The notes under the pieces are model-generated. The model was not told the origin of the DNA. It saw only the letters and a program-made list of their open reading frames with translations, and searched no databases. 32,015 nt of DNA, taken from NCBI GenBank assembly GCA_903860995.1, contig CAIOSS010000681.1, forward strand, positions 1-32,015. Reading direction: 5' to 3'. The position numbers were made by a program, and so were the translations under genes. Positions 1 through 8,840 of this stretch are shown one piece after another. The stretch's first letter is position 1, and each line of letters starts with the position of its first letter. Source of the DNA: an uncultured delta proteobacterium. GTDB taxonomy: Bacteria; Myxococcota_A; Polyangia; Polyangiales; Ga0077539.

Positions 1-474
1 ACCGCCCTCGCCGCCAAGGCGCTGATCCCGCGGCGCGCGGTGGAGAAGATCCGCGAGGGCTGCGGCAACATCGACGCCGCCACCGACTGCGTCGCGCTCA
101 ACGCGCTCTTCATCCGGCACGCCGCCGCCATCAAGGGCCGCCACCCGCTGGCCAGGTCCGACATCGTCGAGGCCGGCGACGTGGGCAATGCGCTGCTCAA
201 GATTCTCCAGCCGAAGCGCGCCCGCGCCCGCGCCACCTCCGCCGACGTCGCCCGCGCCGTCGACCACCGCGACCGACTCTGGACCCTCCTCGTGCAGCGC
301 TTCGAGGGCCCCCACGGACTCGAGCGCGCCGCCATGCACCTCTGGGGTCGCGACGACGCGCAGCACGTTGCGCCGCTGCTGTCGTTCACGCCGAACGCCG
401 CGCGCGAGGGCCGCCGCGAAGCCCACCGACGGACCTCTCCCTACGCCTGCTCCCACACGCTCGGGACCGCGTAG
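1..474 (+). CDS. Hypothetical protein, partial (open at the left window edge; internal ORF start at 40)
   Basis: Frame 1 is open from base 1 to the stop at 474; no family recognised. Confidence 0.45.
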   Translation, partial: TALAAKALIPRRAVEKIREGCGNIDAATDCVALNALFIRHAAAIKGRHPLARSDIVEAGDVGNALLKILQPKRARARATSADVARAVDHRDRLWTLLVQRFEGPHGLERAAMHLWGRDDAQHVAPLLSFTPNAAREGRREAHRRTSPYACSHTLGTA

Positions 475-815
475 GCGGTCACCAGCACGTCGCGCGTGAC
501 GATCGTGAGCCCCTCGACGATCGCCTGCGCCACGAGGATGCGATCGAAGGGATCGCGATGGATCAGCGGCAGCGTGCGCACCAGCTCAGCATGCGCGACG
601 CCGACCGGCAGCTCGCGGAAGCCGTAGTCGGCGACCGCCTCGGCGAACGAGCCCCTCACGGCGATCTTGCCGAGCCCCGCCTTGATCGCCACCTCCCACG
701 CGCTCGCCGCGCTCACCAGCACTTCGTCGGCCGCGCGGATGCGCCGCACGACCTTCGCGGGCAACGTCCCCTCGTCCCACCAGAGGAAGGCGTGGGTGTC
801 GAGCAGCAGCCTCAA
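441..815 (-). CDS. VapC-like PIN-domain toxin
   Basis: Protein LRLLLDTHAFLWWDEG...SAASAWEVAIKAGLGKI...HRDPFDRILVAQAIVEGLTIVTRD is a PIN-domain signature. TTG start at 813-815 overlaps the antitoxin stop (812-814). Confidence 0.85.
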   Translation of the reverse strand: MRLLLDTHAFLWWDEGTLPAKVVRRIRAADEVLVSAASAWEVAIKAGLGKIAVRGSFAEAVADYGFRELPVGVAHAELVRTLPLIHRDPFDRILVAQAIVEGLTIVTRDVLVTAYAVPSVWEQA

Positions 816-1075
816 CGCGCGCTTCCCTCGAAGGCGGCGAGGACGTCGTCGGGCAACGGATCGTCGAAGTCGCTCGCGACCACGAAGCGCCCCTTGCCCT
901 TCCCGGGCACGCGCAGCTTCACCGCGCCATCCTCCAGCGGGACGAGGCGCGCCCGCGGCTTCCCGGCGCGCGCCAGGATGATGGTCTCCCCCGCGCTGGC
1001 CCGCTCGACCAGCTCCGGCAGATGGGCCTTGGCCTCGGCGATGTTGTAGACCGCTGCCTTCGTCCGATCGCTCAT
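812..1075 (-). CDS. Phd/YefM-type antitoxin, partner of the PIN toxin
   Basis: MSDRTKAAVYNIAEAKAHLPELVERASAGETIILARAGKPRARLVPLE is a Phd/YefM pattern; directly upstream of and overlapping vapC. Confidence 0.85.
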   Translation of the reverse strand: MSDRTKAAVYNIAEAKAHLPELVERASAGETIILARAGKPRARLVPLEDGAVKLRVPGKGKGRFVVASDFDDPLPDDVLAAFEGSAR

Positions 1076-1108
1076 CCGCCGACGGTAGCAACCTGACCAC
1101 CCTGGTCA

Positions 1109-1508
1109 ATGCAGCCGCCGTCCGTCGCCGCGATCGCGCCGCTCCCTCCGCCCGCCTCTTCGGCCATCCCTCCCTTCGTGAACCTCACGCGCGCCGAGAC
1201 CGGCGCCCTCGCCGACCTCTGCGCCACCGTTCGCACCCGCTTCGGCCCATGCCTGCGCGAGCTCCGCCCTCTTCGGCTCGCGCGCCCGCGGTGAGGGCCA
1301 CGAGCACTCGGACCTCGACGTGCTCATCGTCGTCGACGACCTCGCCGGCTCCGGGGCTCGCGCGGTCGCGCAGGGCTGCGGCGACCTCCTCACCGCCTAC
1401 GACGTGCTCGTCTCGCCCTTCATCGTGAGCACCGAGCACATCACGCGCCTGCGCTCCCGCGAGCGCCTCATCGCCGCAGAGATCGCCCGCGACGCGGTGC
1501 CGCGGTGA
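1109..1508 (+). pseudogene. MNT-type nucleotidyltransferase (minimal NTase), frameshifted
   Basis: Frame 1 gives ...TRFGPCLREL; another frame continues (L)FGSRARGEGHEHSDLDVLIVVDDL, the GSRARG...SDLDV NTase motif. The join at ~1265-1275 (ctccgccctcttcgg) needs a 1-nt indel. Confidence 0.7.
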
Positions 1509-1900
1509 CCGGCGACAACCGCCGCCGCAACATCGCCGAGGAGGTGGCCCGCGCCGAAGAGTCGCCGCGCGCGGCGCACGGCGAGGCCGTCGTGCGCGAC
1601 CAGGTGTCGGGCTACTACATCGCGCAGTTCGGGCGCGACGCCGTAGGGGCCATCGACGACCTGATCGAACCGGACGACTGGAAGCTGTGGCAGCAGCTGT
1701 CGATGCCCGCCGCGGCGGCGTTGCTCAAGGCGATCGCGGCGCGAATCGACCTGCGAATGATCCGCAAGCACAAGCGAGTACCCAAGAAGCCCGTCCCCAA
1801 GAGGAATCGCTTCAAGAACGAGCCTCACGTCTCGACCAAGAAGCTGCTGGATGGGACCGCGAAGGAGAAACCGAAGAAGGCCTCATCAAAGGCACGTTGA
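1505..1900 (+). pseudogene. Chimeric ORF: HEPN-like N-terminus fused to an IS4-like transposase C-terminus
   Basis: MTGDNRRRNIAEEVARAEESPRAA resembles the start of HEPN partners and overlaps the MNT stop by 4 nt. The remainder (WQQLSMPAAAALLKAIAARIDLRMIRKHKRVPKKPVPKRNRFKNEPHVSTKKLL) resembles IS4-family transposase C-termini. Confidence 0.55.
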
Positions 1901-1907
1901 AAGGGCT

Positions 1908-1923
1908 GGTTGGTAGACCAACC
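1908..1923. terminator. Short hairpin GGTTGGT-AG-ACCAACC between convergent ORFs
   Basis: Perfect 7-bp stem, 2-nt spacer, between the ORF ending at 1900 (+) and the ORF ending at 1942 (-). No U-tract, so terminator function is uncertain. Confidence 0.35.
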
Positions 1924-1941
1924 ACCGGACAACCCAACCGG

Positions 1942-2769
1942 TCACTCCCCCGAGGCACCATCGGAGGCAGCCGCAGGGTTCGCCTGCCGTCGCTGGCGGA
2001 ACCGCTCGAAGCGCGCGGCCATGGCGGCCTCATAGGCTGCGTGCCGCGCGGCGTCCCGAGACCGCGACCGCAGGCTCAAGGCGTAGGCCGACGATGGCGC
2101 CGCTGCCACAGGTGCGGAGCCCGGCGATGGCGCGGCTGCCACCTCGAGAGACCGGCTCATGAGGAGCGCCCGCCCCTCCCACTCGGCTCGAAAGCAGGCG
2201 GTCCCGCTCGCGACGGCCTGCGCCAGCTCGGGCGCGTCTCCCGGGATACCACCAGGGTTCGCGGCCAGGGCCTCCTGCATCGCCGCCTGGACGATGCAGC
2301 CCTCGCCGAACATGAACACCCGGTCCGGCCCGAGGCGAGACTCGACGTGGCGGCCGCGCACGAAGGTGAACTGCACCCGGCGGTCTGGGGCGCCGAGCGC
2401 CCTCGTCAGACCCGCCAGGGCCTCCTGGAAGCCCGCCGCGAGGCCCTCTGGAGCGACCTGCGCCGTCGCCTGGTCGTACAGGGCCACACCTCCTACGAAG
2501 GTCACGCAGCGCGCCACCTGCGACGCGACCGGACCGGGTGCCGTCTGGCCCGACGAAGGCGCCCTGACGGAGAAGCAGGCCACCTCCACCCCGGGCGTGC
2601 TCGTGTCCCGCGAGACCGGCGCTCCGAGGTGCGCCACGACCTCCTCCCACGACCGATCCACCACCGCGTCCACCCACGCCGCCTCGCGACCCACCGACGT
2701 CGGCCTGACCGACATCCCAGCCCCGCAGCCGCCCAGGAGGGCCATCATCGAAATCAGCAGTCGCTTCAT
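1942..2769 (-). CDS. Putative lipoprotein, hypothetical
   Basis: MKRLLISMMALLGGCGAG lipobox-like signal peptide; intact ORF. Confidence 0.7.
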   Translation of the reverse strand: MKRLLISMMALLGGCGAGMSVRPTSVGREAAWVDAVVDRSWEEVVAHLGAPVSRDTSTPGVEVACFSVRAPSSGQTAPGPVASQVARCVTFVGGVALYDQATAQVAPEGLAAGFQEALAGLTRALGAPDRRVQFTFVRGRHVESRLGPDRVFMFGEGCIVQAAMQEALAANPGGIPGDAPELAQAVASGTACFRAEWEGRALLMSRSLEVAAAPSPGSAPVAAAPSSAYALSLRSRSRDAARHAAYEAAMAARFERFRQRRQANPAAASDGASGE

Positions 2770-2886
2770 ACCCTCGCTCCTCTTCCAGCCGTCACCCGAC
2801 GCGCGGACCCTGCCGGATTCCCCTGCGCCTGTCACCCGCTCCCCGCCCAACGACCGCTCACCGGCGCAGGGGCCCAGGCCTCCCCG

Positions 2887-3010
2887 GTGCACAGGGCGTC
2901 CAATGAGGCACCCCGGCTGGCACGGATTCACCCGGGTTTACAGAGGATCCATGATCAGCAGGACACCGTCCCGCGAGCGCCGCCAAGAGCTTCCGGGACG
3001 CCGCCCTGGC
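2887..3010 (+). repeat. ~125-bp structured dispersed repeat, copy 1 (most diverged)
   Basis: gtgcacagggcgtccaatgaggcaccccggctggcacggattcacccgggtttacagaggatccatgatcagcaggacaccgtcccgcgagcgccgccaagagcttccgggacgccgccctggc aligns end to end with copies 2-4. Confidence 0.9.
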
Positions 3011-3160
3011 CCGAGGCGCACATCGCCGCGTAGCGCAGCGCCGGGTCGAGGGTGACGCCGCCCCCGCGGGCGTCTGTGGGCGGACTCGCCGGGTCAGCGT
3101 CGGTCGTGGTCCAGCGGAGCGGTTCGTCCCGGACGAAGGTGAACCGACCAGGTCGTCGGG
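3011..3160 (-). pseudogene. Gene fragment abutting repeat copy 1
   Basis: Minus-strand open frame ...PGRFTFVRDEPLRWTTTDADPASPPTDARGGGVTLDPALRYAAMCASGQG runs straight into the repeat at 3010; no start codon seen. Confidence 0.35.
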
Positions 3161-3166
3161 ATGGGT

Positions 3167-4087
3167 TCAGTAGGCGTCGGGCCCGAGCCAGCGCACCCGT
3201 CCCTCCTTTTCGAGCACCGCGAGCATTCCGCTGCACGCGACGACCGCGCGCAACCCGCCGAGTTCGAGACGCACGCGCTGCCAGCGTCCGCGCTCGGCCC
3301 CCGTCGCGACGTCGAAGATGGCCACGATGCCGGTCGTGTCCCATGCCACAACGTGCCTCGCGTCCGGGGTCAGCCGCAGTGGGACGCTCGCAAACTCTGG
3401 GATCCGCAGCGTCGTGCGGGCTCCGTCTGGCGCGCGGACGATGAGGGCCCCATCGTCGCTGGTGCGCAGGATCAGCCATCCCAGATCATCCACGCTGACG
3501 AGCTCGCCACGCGGCAGACCGAGCTTCTCGCGCGCCGTGCCCCCGAGTGGAACCCGCTCGTGGTCTGGGTAGGCGTACTCGTAGGTCGCCGCGAGCGACC
3601 AGGGAGGCAGGACGTTCTGGCCCAGCGCGAGCTGACGTGGTGGCGCCAACGGGGCCGACAAGCGGAACTCCAGGAGCCGAGCGACCCGGTCGGTGGGGTG
3701 CCCGCCGCGCTCCTGGGTCTCGGCCAGCACGCGATCCGGTCCGGCGATGGCGGCGCACACGAAGACGTCGTTGGAGTAGGTGGTCGGCCAGCGGGCGCGC
3801 ACCGCCCCGTCGTCGAGCCCGCGCACTTGCAACTCGTGGTCGGCCCGCACGATGGCCGCGAGGCCGTGGCCCGCCGCGAGCGCCACGACGGGACCTTCGC
3901 CCGCGAAGGTTCGCGCGACCGCGGGGCCGCTCCACACGGCGAGGAGGCCGTCGGCGCTCACCGACACCAGCCGTGTGCCGTCCACCGCGAGAAATGCCGC
4001 GGGCCTCCCTCCAGGGGCGTCGCAACTGGCCTGCAACCCCAGAACGCCGTCCGTCTCTTCTCCCGCGCGAGTCACATGTCCTGCCAT
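3167..4087 (-). CDS. Beta-propeller-like (WD40/PQQ-like) hypothetical protein
   Basis: MAGHVTRAGEETDGVLGLQ...VSADGLLAVWSGPAVARTF...RHVVAWDTTGIVAIFDVATGAERGRW shows repeated WD-like blades. Confidence 0.6.
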   Translation of the reverse strand: MAGHVTRAGEETDGVLGLQASCDAPGGRPAAFLAVDGTRLVSVSADGLLAVWSGPAVARTFAGEGPVVALAAGHGLAAIVRADHELQVRGLDDGAVRARWPTTYSNDVFVCAAIAGPDRVLAETQERGGHPTDRVARLLEFRLSAPLAPPRQLALGQNVLPPWSLAATYEYAYPDHERVPLGGTAREKLGLPRGELVSVDDLGWLILRTSDDGALIVRAPDGARTTLRIPEFASVPLRLTPDARHVVAWDTTGIVAIFDVATGAERGRWQRVRLELGGLRAVVACSGMLAVLEKEGRVRWLGPDAY

Positions 4088-4151
4088 GGGGCGGACTCCA
4101 GCATGTCTCCGTGACAAAGGTCCAACCGACACCCGACTCGTGCGGAGTGCG

Positions 4152-4380
4152 GTGCACCCGGAAAACAAGGATCCGTGGGCCGAAGACGAGGACGGCGGGC
4201 CGTACCCCGACGACATCGGTCCAGAGGACTTCCCGTTTCCCGAGGAAGGCGCCGGACCGAAGGGCGCCGATCCCTCCATGACCTGGCCCGAAGATGCGGG
4301 CGAGCCGCCTGATCCTCCGCCGCCGCTCGCCGAGGACCGGGGCGATCCGCCAGTGCCGCCGGTTGGCTACGAGGGGCGAC
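4152..4380 (+). pseudogene. Acidic/proline-rich ORF fragment
   Basis: VHPENKDPWAEDEDGGPYPDDIGPEDFPFPEEG... reads sensibly to ~4380, then becomes low-information sequence before the next ORF. Confidence 0.3.
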
Positions 4381-4444
4381 GCACCGGGCGGAGACCTTCC
4401 GCGCATGGCACTGGGCGCGGCGGTCGACGATCACGAGCGCGCTG

Positions 4445-5086
4445 GTGGTCGACCACGACTGGACCCGGCCGAGCTACGACCGCAACGCGGCGACCGGGTG
4501 CGAGGCCAACCTCCCGACCAGCCCGACGTACTGCGCCGCGTGCGGCACCGTGTGCCCGGCGGTCACCAACGGCGTCCCGGCGCGCACCGCGGGCGTCATC
4601 GGGTTCGCCTTCAACGCGACCGGCATCAGCGCGACGGCGTTTCGGGCGGACACCCACGGCAACCTCCTGCTCGGCACGACCGGCGGGTCGTCGTCGCTCA
4701 CCAACGCGTGCCCGCTCACGGGCACGTCGCGCGCGTTCACCATCGCCCCGCTGTGGGGCGACATGAACCTCAACCGCGTGCTCACGCCCGCCGGGCGGCA
4801 CCGCATCTGCACGGTGAACACTGGCAGCGCGCCGAGCCGCCAGTGGGCCGTCACCTGGGAGGAGGTGCCGTTCTACAGCTCCACCATCACCACGGCGGCG
4901 ACGTTCTCGGCGGTGATGTCCGAGGCCACGTCGGCGATCACCTTCCAGTGGGCGACCGGCTGCGTCTCGACCTCGGCGACCATCGGCGTGCAGGGCGCGA
5001 CCACCGCGCAGTCGACCACCGTCGGCACCTGCAACGTCGCGCAGAGCCTCAACGGCAACCAGGTCACGCTCACCCTCGTCCCCTGA
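4445..5086 (+). CDS. Cys-rich secreted-type protein, probably N-terminally truncated
   Basis: GCEANLPTSPTYCAACGTVCP is the NGCEv...CgaCG..C module of myxobacterial surface proteins; no signal peptide at the available start. Confidence 0.6.
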   Translation: MVDHDWTRPSYDRNAATGCEANLPTSPTYCAACGTVCPAVTNGVPARTAGVIGFAFNATGISATAFRADTHGNLLLGTTGGSSSLTNACPLTGTSRAFTIAPLWGDMNLNRVLTPAGRHRICTVNTGSAPSRQWAVTWEEVPFYSSTITTAATFSAVMSEATSAITFQWATGCVSTSATIGVQGATTAQSTTVGTCNVAQSLNGNQVTLTLVP

Positions 5087-5205
5087 TCCCTGCGTCGGTG
5101 CACACCCTCTGAACGGCGTTCGTCCCCCACTGGACGGGCGCCGCGAGGGCGTGCAACGGTCGACGTCCGACAGTCCTGTCGCCGTTCGGGGAGCCCGTTC
5201 AGCCG

Positions 5206-6342
5206 ATGAAAAGAAGCGTCCTCTGGTTCGCGTTGCTCTTGCCCGCCTGCGATGCCGCGGGTGGAGACAGCATCTTCGTGGTCGAAGACGACGTGCCCGA
5301 AGAGGTCGACGCGGGCTTCGCGCCGATTGACACCGGCGTCGCCCGCGACACGGGCATCGTGCGCCCGACGGACAACGGCGTCGTGCCGCGCGACCTGGGC
5401 TCCCCCGTCGACGCGGGCTCCCCCGTCGACGCGGGCTTCCCCGTGGACAACGGGTTCGAGCGCGACGTGGGCTTCCCCGTGGACGTGGGCTTCCCCCGCG
5501 ACGCGGGCTTCGCGCTGGACACCGGCGTCACGCCCGGGCGCACCACCGTGATCGCCGGGCGGCGCTGCACCGTCGACGGCGACTGCTTCGGCGCCGCGTC
5601 CGCCCTCGCGTGCGTCACCACCATCGGCGGCAACGTGTGCACCGTCGGCGCGGGCTGCGACCAGGGCTCCGTCGCGGCGGAGGAGGCCGCCTGCGGGGGC
5701 CGCTACGCGACGTGCCTCGTGTACTCGACCCCGGCCACCGGGCCGCAGATCAGCCTGTGCAGCCGCGCGTGCGTCTCCGGGGCGCGCACGGAGGCCACCG
5801 GCGCGTGCCCCGCCAGCTCGATCTGCACCACCAACTGGCTGCAACTGCAGACCGCGCAGACCGAGGCGCCGGGCTGCCTGCCGTTCTGCACCTCCGACGC
5901 CGACTGCGCCGGGGCCCTCGCCGGCGACGCCTCCGTCATGCGCTGCAACACCCGCCTCGGGCGCTGCACGACGGCGCCCGTCAACCCCGCGCTGCGCGCC
6001 GACGGGTCGCTCTGCAACCCGATGATGATCCAGTCGACCGGCGTCGCGCAGTGCCGCGGCACGTGCTTCTCGCTCTCCACGGCGCGCCCGGCGGAGGGCC
6101 TGTGCGGGTCGTTCATCAACGTCCGCACCGCCCCTGCGGGGTGCACCGACGACCCGATGATGACCCCGCGCGGCCCGATGGGCGACGAGCTGGGCGTGTG
6201 CATCTTCCGCGAGTGCACCAACAACGTGGGCTGCACCGGCGGGTCGTACTGCGTGTACCCCGAAGACGCGTCGGGTGTGCGCCGCGACGCGGTGCCGTAC
6301 TGCGCCTACCGCACGACGCTCCAGCCGAGCGGCATTCCCTGA
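5206..6342 (+). CDS. Cys-rich lipoprotein with Asp/Gly repeat linker
   Basis: MKRSVLWFALLLPACDAAGG signal peptide; linker DAGSPVDAGFPVDNGFERDVGFPVDVGFPRDAGF; Cys-rich C-terminal domain. Confidence 0.8.
   Translation: MKRSVLWFALLLPACDAAGGDSIFVVEDDVPEEVDAGFAPIDTGVARDTGIVRPTDNGVVPRDLGSPVDAGSPVDAGFPVDNGFERDVGFPVDVGFPRDAGFALDTGVTPGRTTVIAGRRCTVDGDCFGAASALACVTTIGGNVCTVGAGCDQGSVAAEEAACGGRYATCLVYSTPATGPQISLCSRACVSGARTEATGACPASSICTTNWLQLQTAQTEAPGCLPFCTSDADCAGALAGDASVMRCNTRLGRCTTAPVNPALRADGSLCNPMMIQSTGVAQCRGTCFSLSTARPAEGLCGSFINVRTAPAGCTDDPMMTPRGPMGDELGVCIFRECTNNVGCTGGSYCVYPEDASGVRRDAVPYCAYRTTLQPSGIP
5401..5530 (+). repeat. 18-bp tandem repeat array (~7 degenerate units) in the lipoprotein linker
   Basis: Units such as gtcgacgcgggctccccc / gtcgacgcgggcttcccc / gtggacgtgggcttcccc / cgcgacgcgggcttcgcg encode [VR]D[AV]G[SF]P. 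Confidence 0.8.
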
Positions 6343-6604
6343 TTCACGCGGCCTGGTCGCGGCGCGCGGCGGGCGGCGCGAGCGAGAGTCCCGTTCGAAT
6401 CCGGGGCGCCCGCCCACGCCGACGGTCGACGCCTCACCGGAGCGAAGCGACGGCGCGACCGCCCACGCCCACAGTCCCCGGCGTTTCGATCTGCGCCCGC
6501 GACGATCGGAGATGAGATCGAGCACGTAGTCTTCGGCCATCACGTCGGCGACGCGGCCGAGGCCGACGAGGCCGAGGGTGATCCAGACGGCGGTGAAGGC
6601 CGCG

Positions 6605-6703
6605 CACCCCGGCGTGCGGGCCCGCGGGGTGACCCGGCGGTACCTCATGGGCGACGTGTCCATCGACGCGCTGCGCGGGGTCGACCTGAGCCTCGACGAG
6701 GGG
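6605..6703 (+). pseudogene. ABC transporter ATPase (MacB/LolD-like) N-terminal fragment cut by repeat copy 2
   Basis: ARGVTRRYLMGDVSIDALRGVDLSLDEG is the typical N-terminus before the Walker A; the sequence enters the repeat at 6704. Confidence 0.6.
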
Positions 6704-6828
6704 GTGCATAGGGCGTCCAACGGGGCACCCCGGCCCGGCATGGATTCGCTCGGGTTTACTGAGAATCCATGATCAGCAGGACACCGTCCCGCGAGCGCTG
6801 CAAGGAGCTCCCTGGACGCCGCCTTGGC
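6704..6828 (+). repeat. ~125-bp structured dispersed repeat, copy 2
   Basis: gtgcatagggcgtccaacggggcaccccggcccggcatggattcgctcgggtttactgagaatccatgatcagcaggacaccgtcccgcgagcgctgcaaggagctccctggacgccgccttggc. Confidence 0.92.
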
Positions 6829-6989
6829 GCGTGGCGGAGATCCACGTGCGCCGCTCGGTCGAGGCGGTCTTCGAGCAGAGCGTCGTCCTGCGCGAGATGA
6901 TCGAGGGCGGCCACATCGCCCTCGTGGGCGCGATGTACTCCGTGGAGACCGGCGGCATGGACCCATTCGATCAGAGCGCTCGTGCGTGA
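6829..6989 (+). pseudogene. Beta-carbonic anhydrase C-terminal fragment
   Basis: VAEIHVRRSVEAVFEQSVVLREMIEGGHIALVGAMYSVETGGMDPFDQSARA* matches the NVRRTVE.I.E.S.VLRE.IE.G.I.+VGAMYD+ETG pattern; starts directly after the repeat. Confidence 0.65.
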
Positions 6990-7027
6990 CCGCGGCAACG
7001 GCTGCGTCGCCAGGGTTCCGCGTTGAC

Positions 7028-7067
7028 GGCGCGCGGTCGCTCCGCCCTCCGGAGGGGAGCGCGCGCC
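7028..7067. other. ~40-bp imperfect palindrome
   Basis: GGCGCGCGgtCGCTCCgcCCTCC|GGAGGgGAGCGCGCGCC; long GC-rich stem with small bulges. Confidence 0.55.
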
Positions 7068-7377
7068 CACGTCGTCAGTCCCTGCCTCGCGGGCGGTGGC
7101 GTCGCCGGCTGCGTCGCTCATGATGGCGCTCGGCGAGATGCAGCAGTCGGGCGCGGTGCTGATCATCGAAGCGCCCGAGGGGGACCCCTCAACTCAAGGA
7201 GGTCGACTTCATCAAGTATCGCCTGCCGGACGGTGCGCCGTCTGCCACCGGAGCCTGAGCAGCACGGCCGTCGCGGGGCGGCGTTCCACGGTCGGGCCTG
7301 GACCGTTTCAAAGGCGTTGCTCGTCGCGCGGGGTGGCCCGCCGGCGTGGTGATAGGTTGGTGCGAAGGAGCCACCGC

Positions 7378-8754
7378 ATGCCCTTCCGCGCCTCGGTCAT
7401 CGGGTCACTCATCGCCCTGTGCGTCGCGTGTTCGTCGTCGGCCCCGATGGGCTCACCAGGGTGCCTCGCCGGCGCTTCGCTGGCCTGCGCCTGCACCGAT
7501 GGACGCGCGGGTGCCCAGGTCTGCGGCGACGACGCACGCCTCGGTCCCTGCTTGTGCACAAGCGGAGATGCGTCGCTCGCGCCCGCCGACGTCGCGTCGC
7601 CCGATGTCCCCGCGTCGCCCGATGTCCCCACGTCCCTCGCTGACGTGGTGACGCCCGATGTCCCCACGCCGCGCGACGCGCCTGCCGCCGATGTGCCGAC
7701 GTCGTCGACGCGGCCGGGCTTCCTCCACACGCAGGGCAGCGCGATCGTCGACGCGACCGGGCGCACGGTGCGGCTCACCGGGCTCTCGTGGTTCGGCTTC
7801 GAGACCTCGAACTACGCGCCGCACGGGCTCTGGCGGCGCTCCATGAACGCGATGCTCGATCAGGTGCGGACGCTCGGGTACAACGTCATCCGCGTCCCCT
7901 GGTGCAACCAGATGCTCGACGCGGGCAGCACGCCCAACGGCATCGACTTCGCCCAGAACCCCGACCTCCGCGGGCTCACCGCCGTCGAGGTGCTCGACCG
8001 CTTCATCGCCGCCGCGCGGGCGCGCGGACTCAAGGTCATCCTCGATCGGCACCGGCCCGATGCGAGCGGACAGTCCGATCTCTGGTACACGGGCGCGTAC
8101 GACGAGGCGCGCTGGATCCGTGACTGGGTCATGCTCGCGCGGCGCTACCGCGACGATCCGACGGTGATCGGCGTCGACCTCCACAACGAGCCGCACGGCG
8201 CGGCCACCTGGGGCGACGGCAACCTGGCGACGGACTGGCGCCTCGCGGCCGAGCGCGCGGGCAACGCCGTGCTCGCGGTGAACCCCGACCTGCTCATCGT
8301 CGTCGAAGGCATCGAGCGCTACGCCGGAACCTCCTACTGGTGGGGCGGCAATCTCCGCGGTGCGCGCACGGCCCCGGTGCGCCTCACGGTGCCCGGGAGG
8401 GTGGTGTATTCGCCGCACGACTACCCGTCCTCGGTGTCCGCGCAGGCGTGGTTCGGCGCGGCGGACTACCCCGCCAACCTGCCGCGCGTGTGGGGCGACG
8501 CGTGGGGATACCTCGCCGTCGAGGGCCTCGCGCCGGTCTGGATCGGTGAGTTCGGCACGCGCCTCGCGACGACCTCCGACCGGCAGTGGCTCACCGGGAT
8601 GGTGTCGTACGTGCGCGCGCACGACCTGAGCTTCGCGTTCTGGTGCCTCAACCCCAACAGCGGAGACACGGGCGGCATCCTCCAGGACGACTGGCAGACG
8701 GTGAACACCGCCCAGCAGTCGGCCCTGATGCCCTTGCTCGCTCCGCCGCTGTAG
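7378..8754 (+). CDS. GH5-family (cellulase/endoglucanase-like) lipoprotein
   Basis: Signal peptide MPFRASVIGSLIALCVACSS, Asp/Pro linker, then TGRTVRLTGLSWFGFET...GYNVIRVPW...VIGVDLHNEPHG (HNEP)...PVWIGEFG...FAFWCLNPNSGDTGGIL. SD-like gaaggag upstream. Confidence 0.9.
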   Translation: MPFRASVIGSLIALCVACSSSAPMGSPGCLAGASLACACTDGRAGAQVCGDDARLGPCLCTSGDASLAPADVASPDVPASPDVPTSLADVVTPDVPTPRDAPAADVPTSSTRPGFLHTQGSAIVDATGRTVRLTGLSWFGFETSNYAPHGLWRRSMNAMLDQVRTLGYNVIRVPWCNQMLDAGSTPNGIDFAQNPDLRGLTAVEVLDRFIAAARARGLKVILDRHRPDASGQSDLWYTGAYDEARWIRDWVMLARRYRDDPTVIGVDLHNEPHGAATWGDGNLATDWRLAAERAGNAVLAVNPDLLIVVEGIERYAGTSYWWGGNLRGARTAPVRLTVPGRVVYSPHDYPSSVSAQAWFGAADYPANLPRVWGDAWGYLAVEGLAPVWIGEFGTRLATTSDRQWLTGMVSYVRAHDLSFAFWCLNPNSGDTGGILQDDWQTVNTAQQSALMPLLAPPL

Positions 8755-8840
8755 GGTCGCTCGAGCGCACAGCGGCACCTTCTGGTCGTGGCGCGACGCC
8801 ATGTTCGCCGCCGCTGCCGCGCTCTGCCGCACGATCGCGG

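Noticed and set aside
5401-5530. Tandem 18-bp units considered as a CRISPR or VNTR regulatory array.
   Set aside because: Units are contiguous without spacers, in frame, and encode a degenerate Asp/Gly/Pro linker typical of lipoproteins.
6385-6412. tRNA T-arm-like string agtcccGTTCGAATCcggggcgcc.
   Set aside because: The stem pairs only as CCCG/CGGG around an 8-nt loop, and no D-arm, anticodon arm or acceptor stem was found upstream. Could be a tRNA 3' remnant, but not supportable.
4873-6966. Long antisense ORFs (e.g. 697 aa on -, 744 aa at 7453-9687 -, 799 aa at 24644-27043 +).
   Set aside because: Arg/Ala/Gly/Pro-rich translations opposite well-supported genes; shadow ORFs expected in high-GC DNA.
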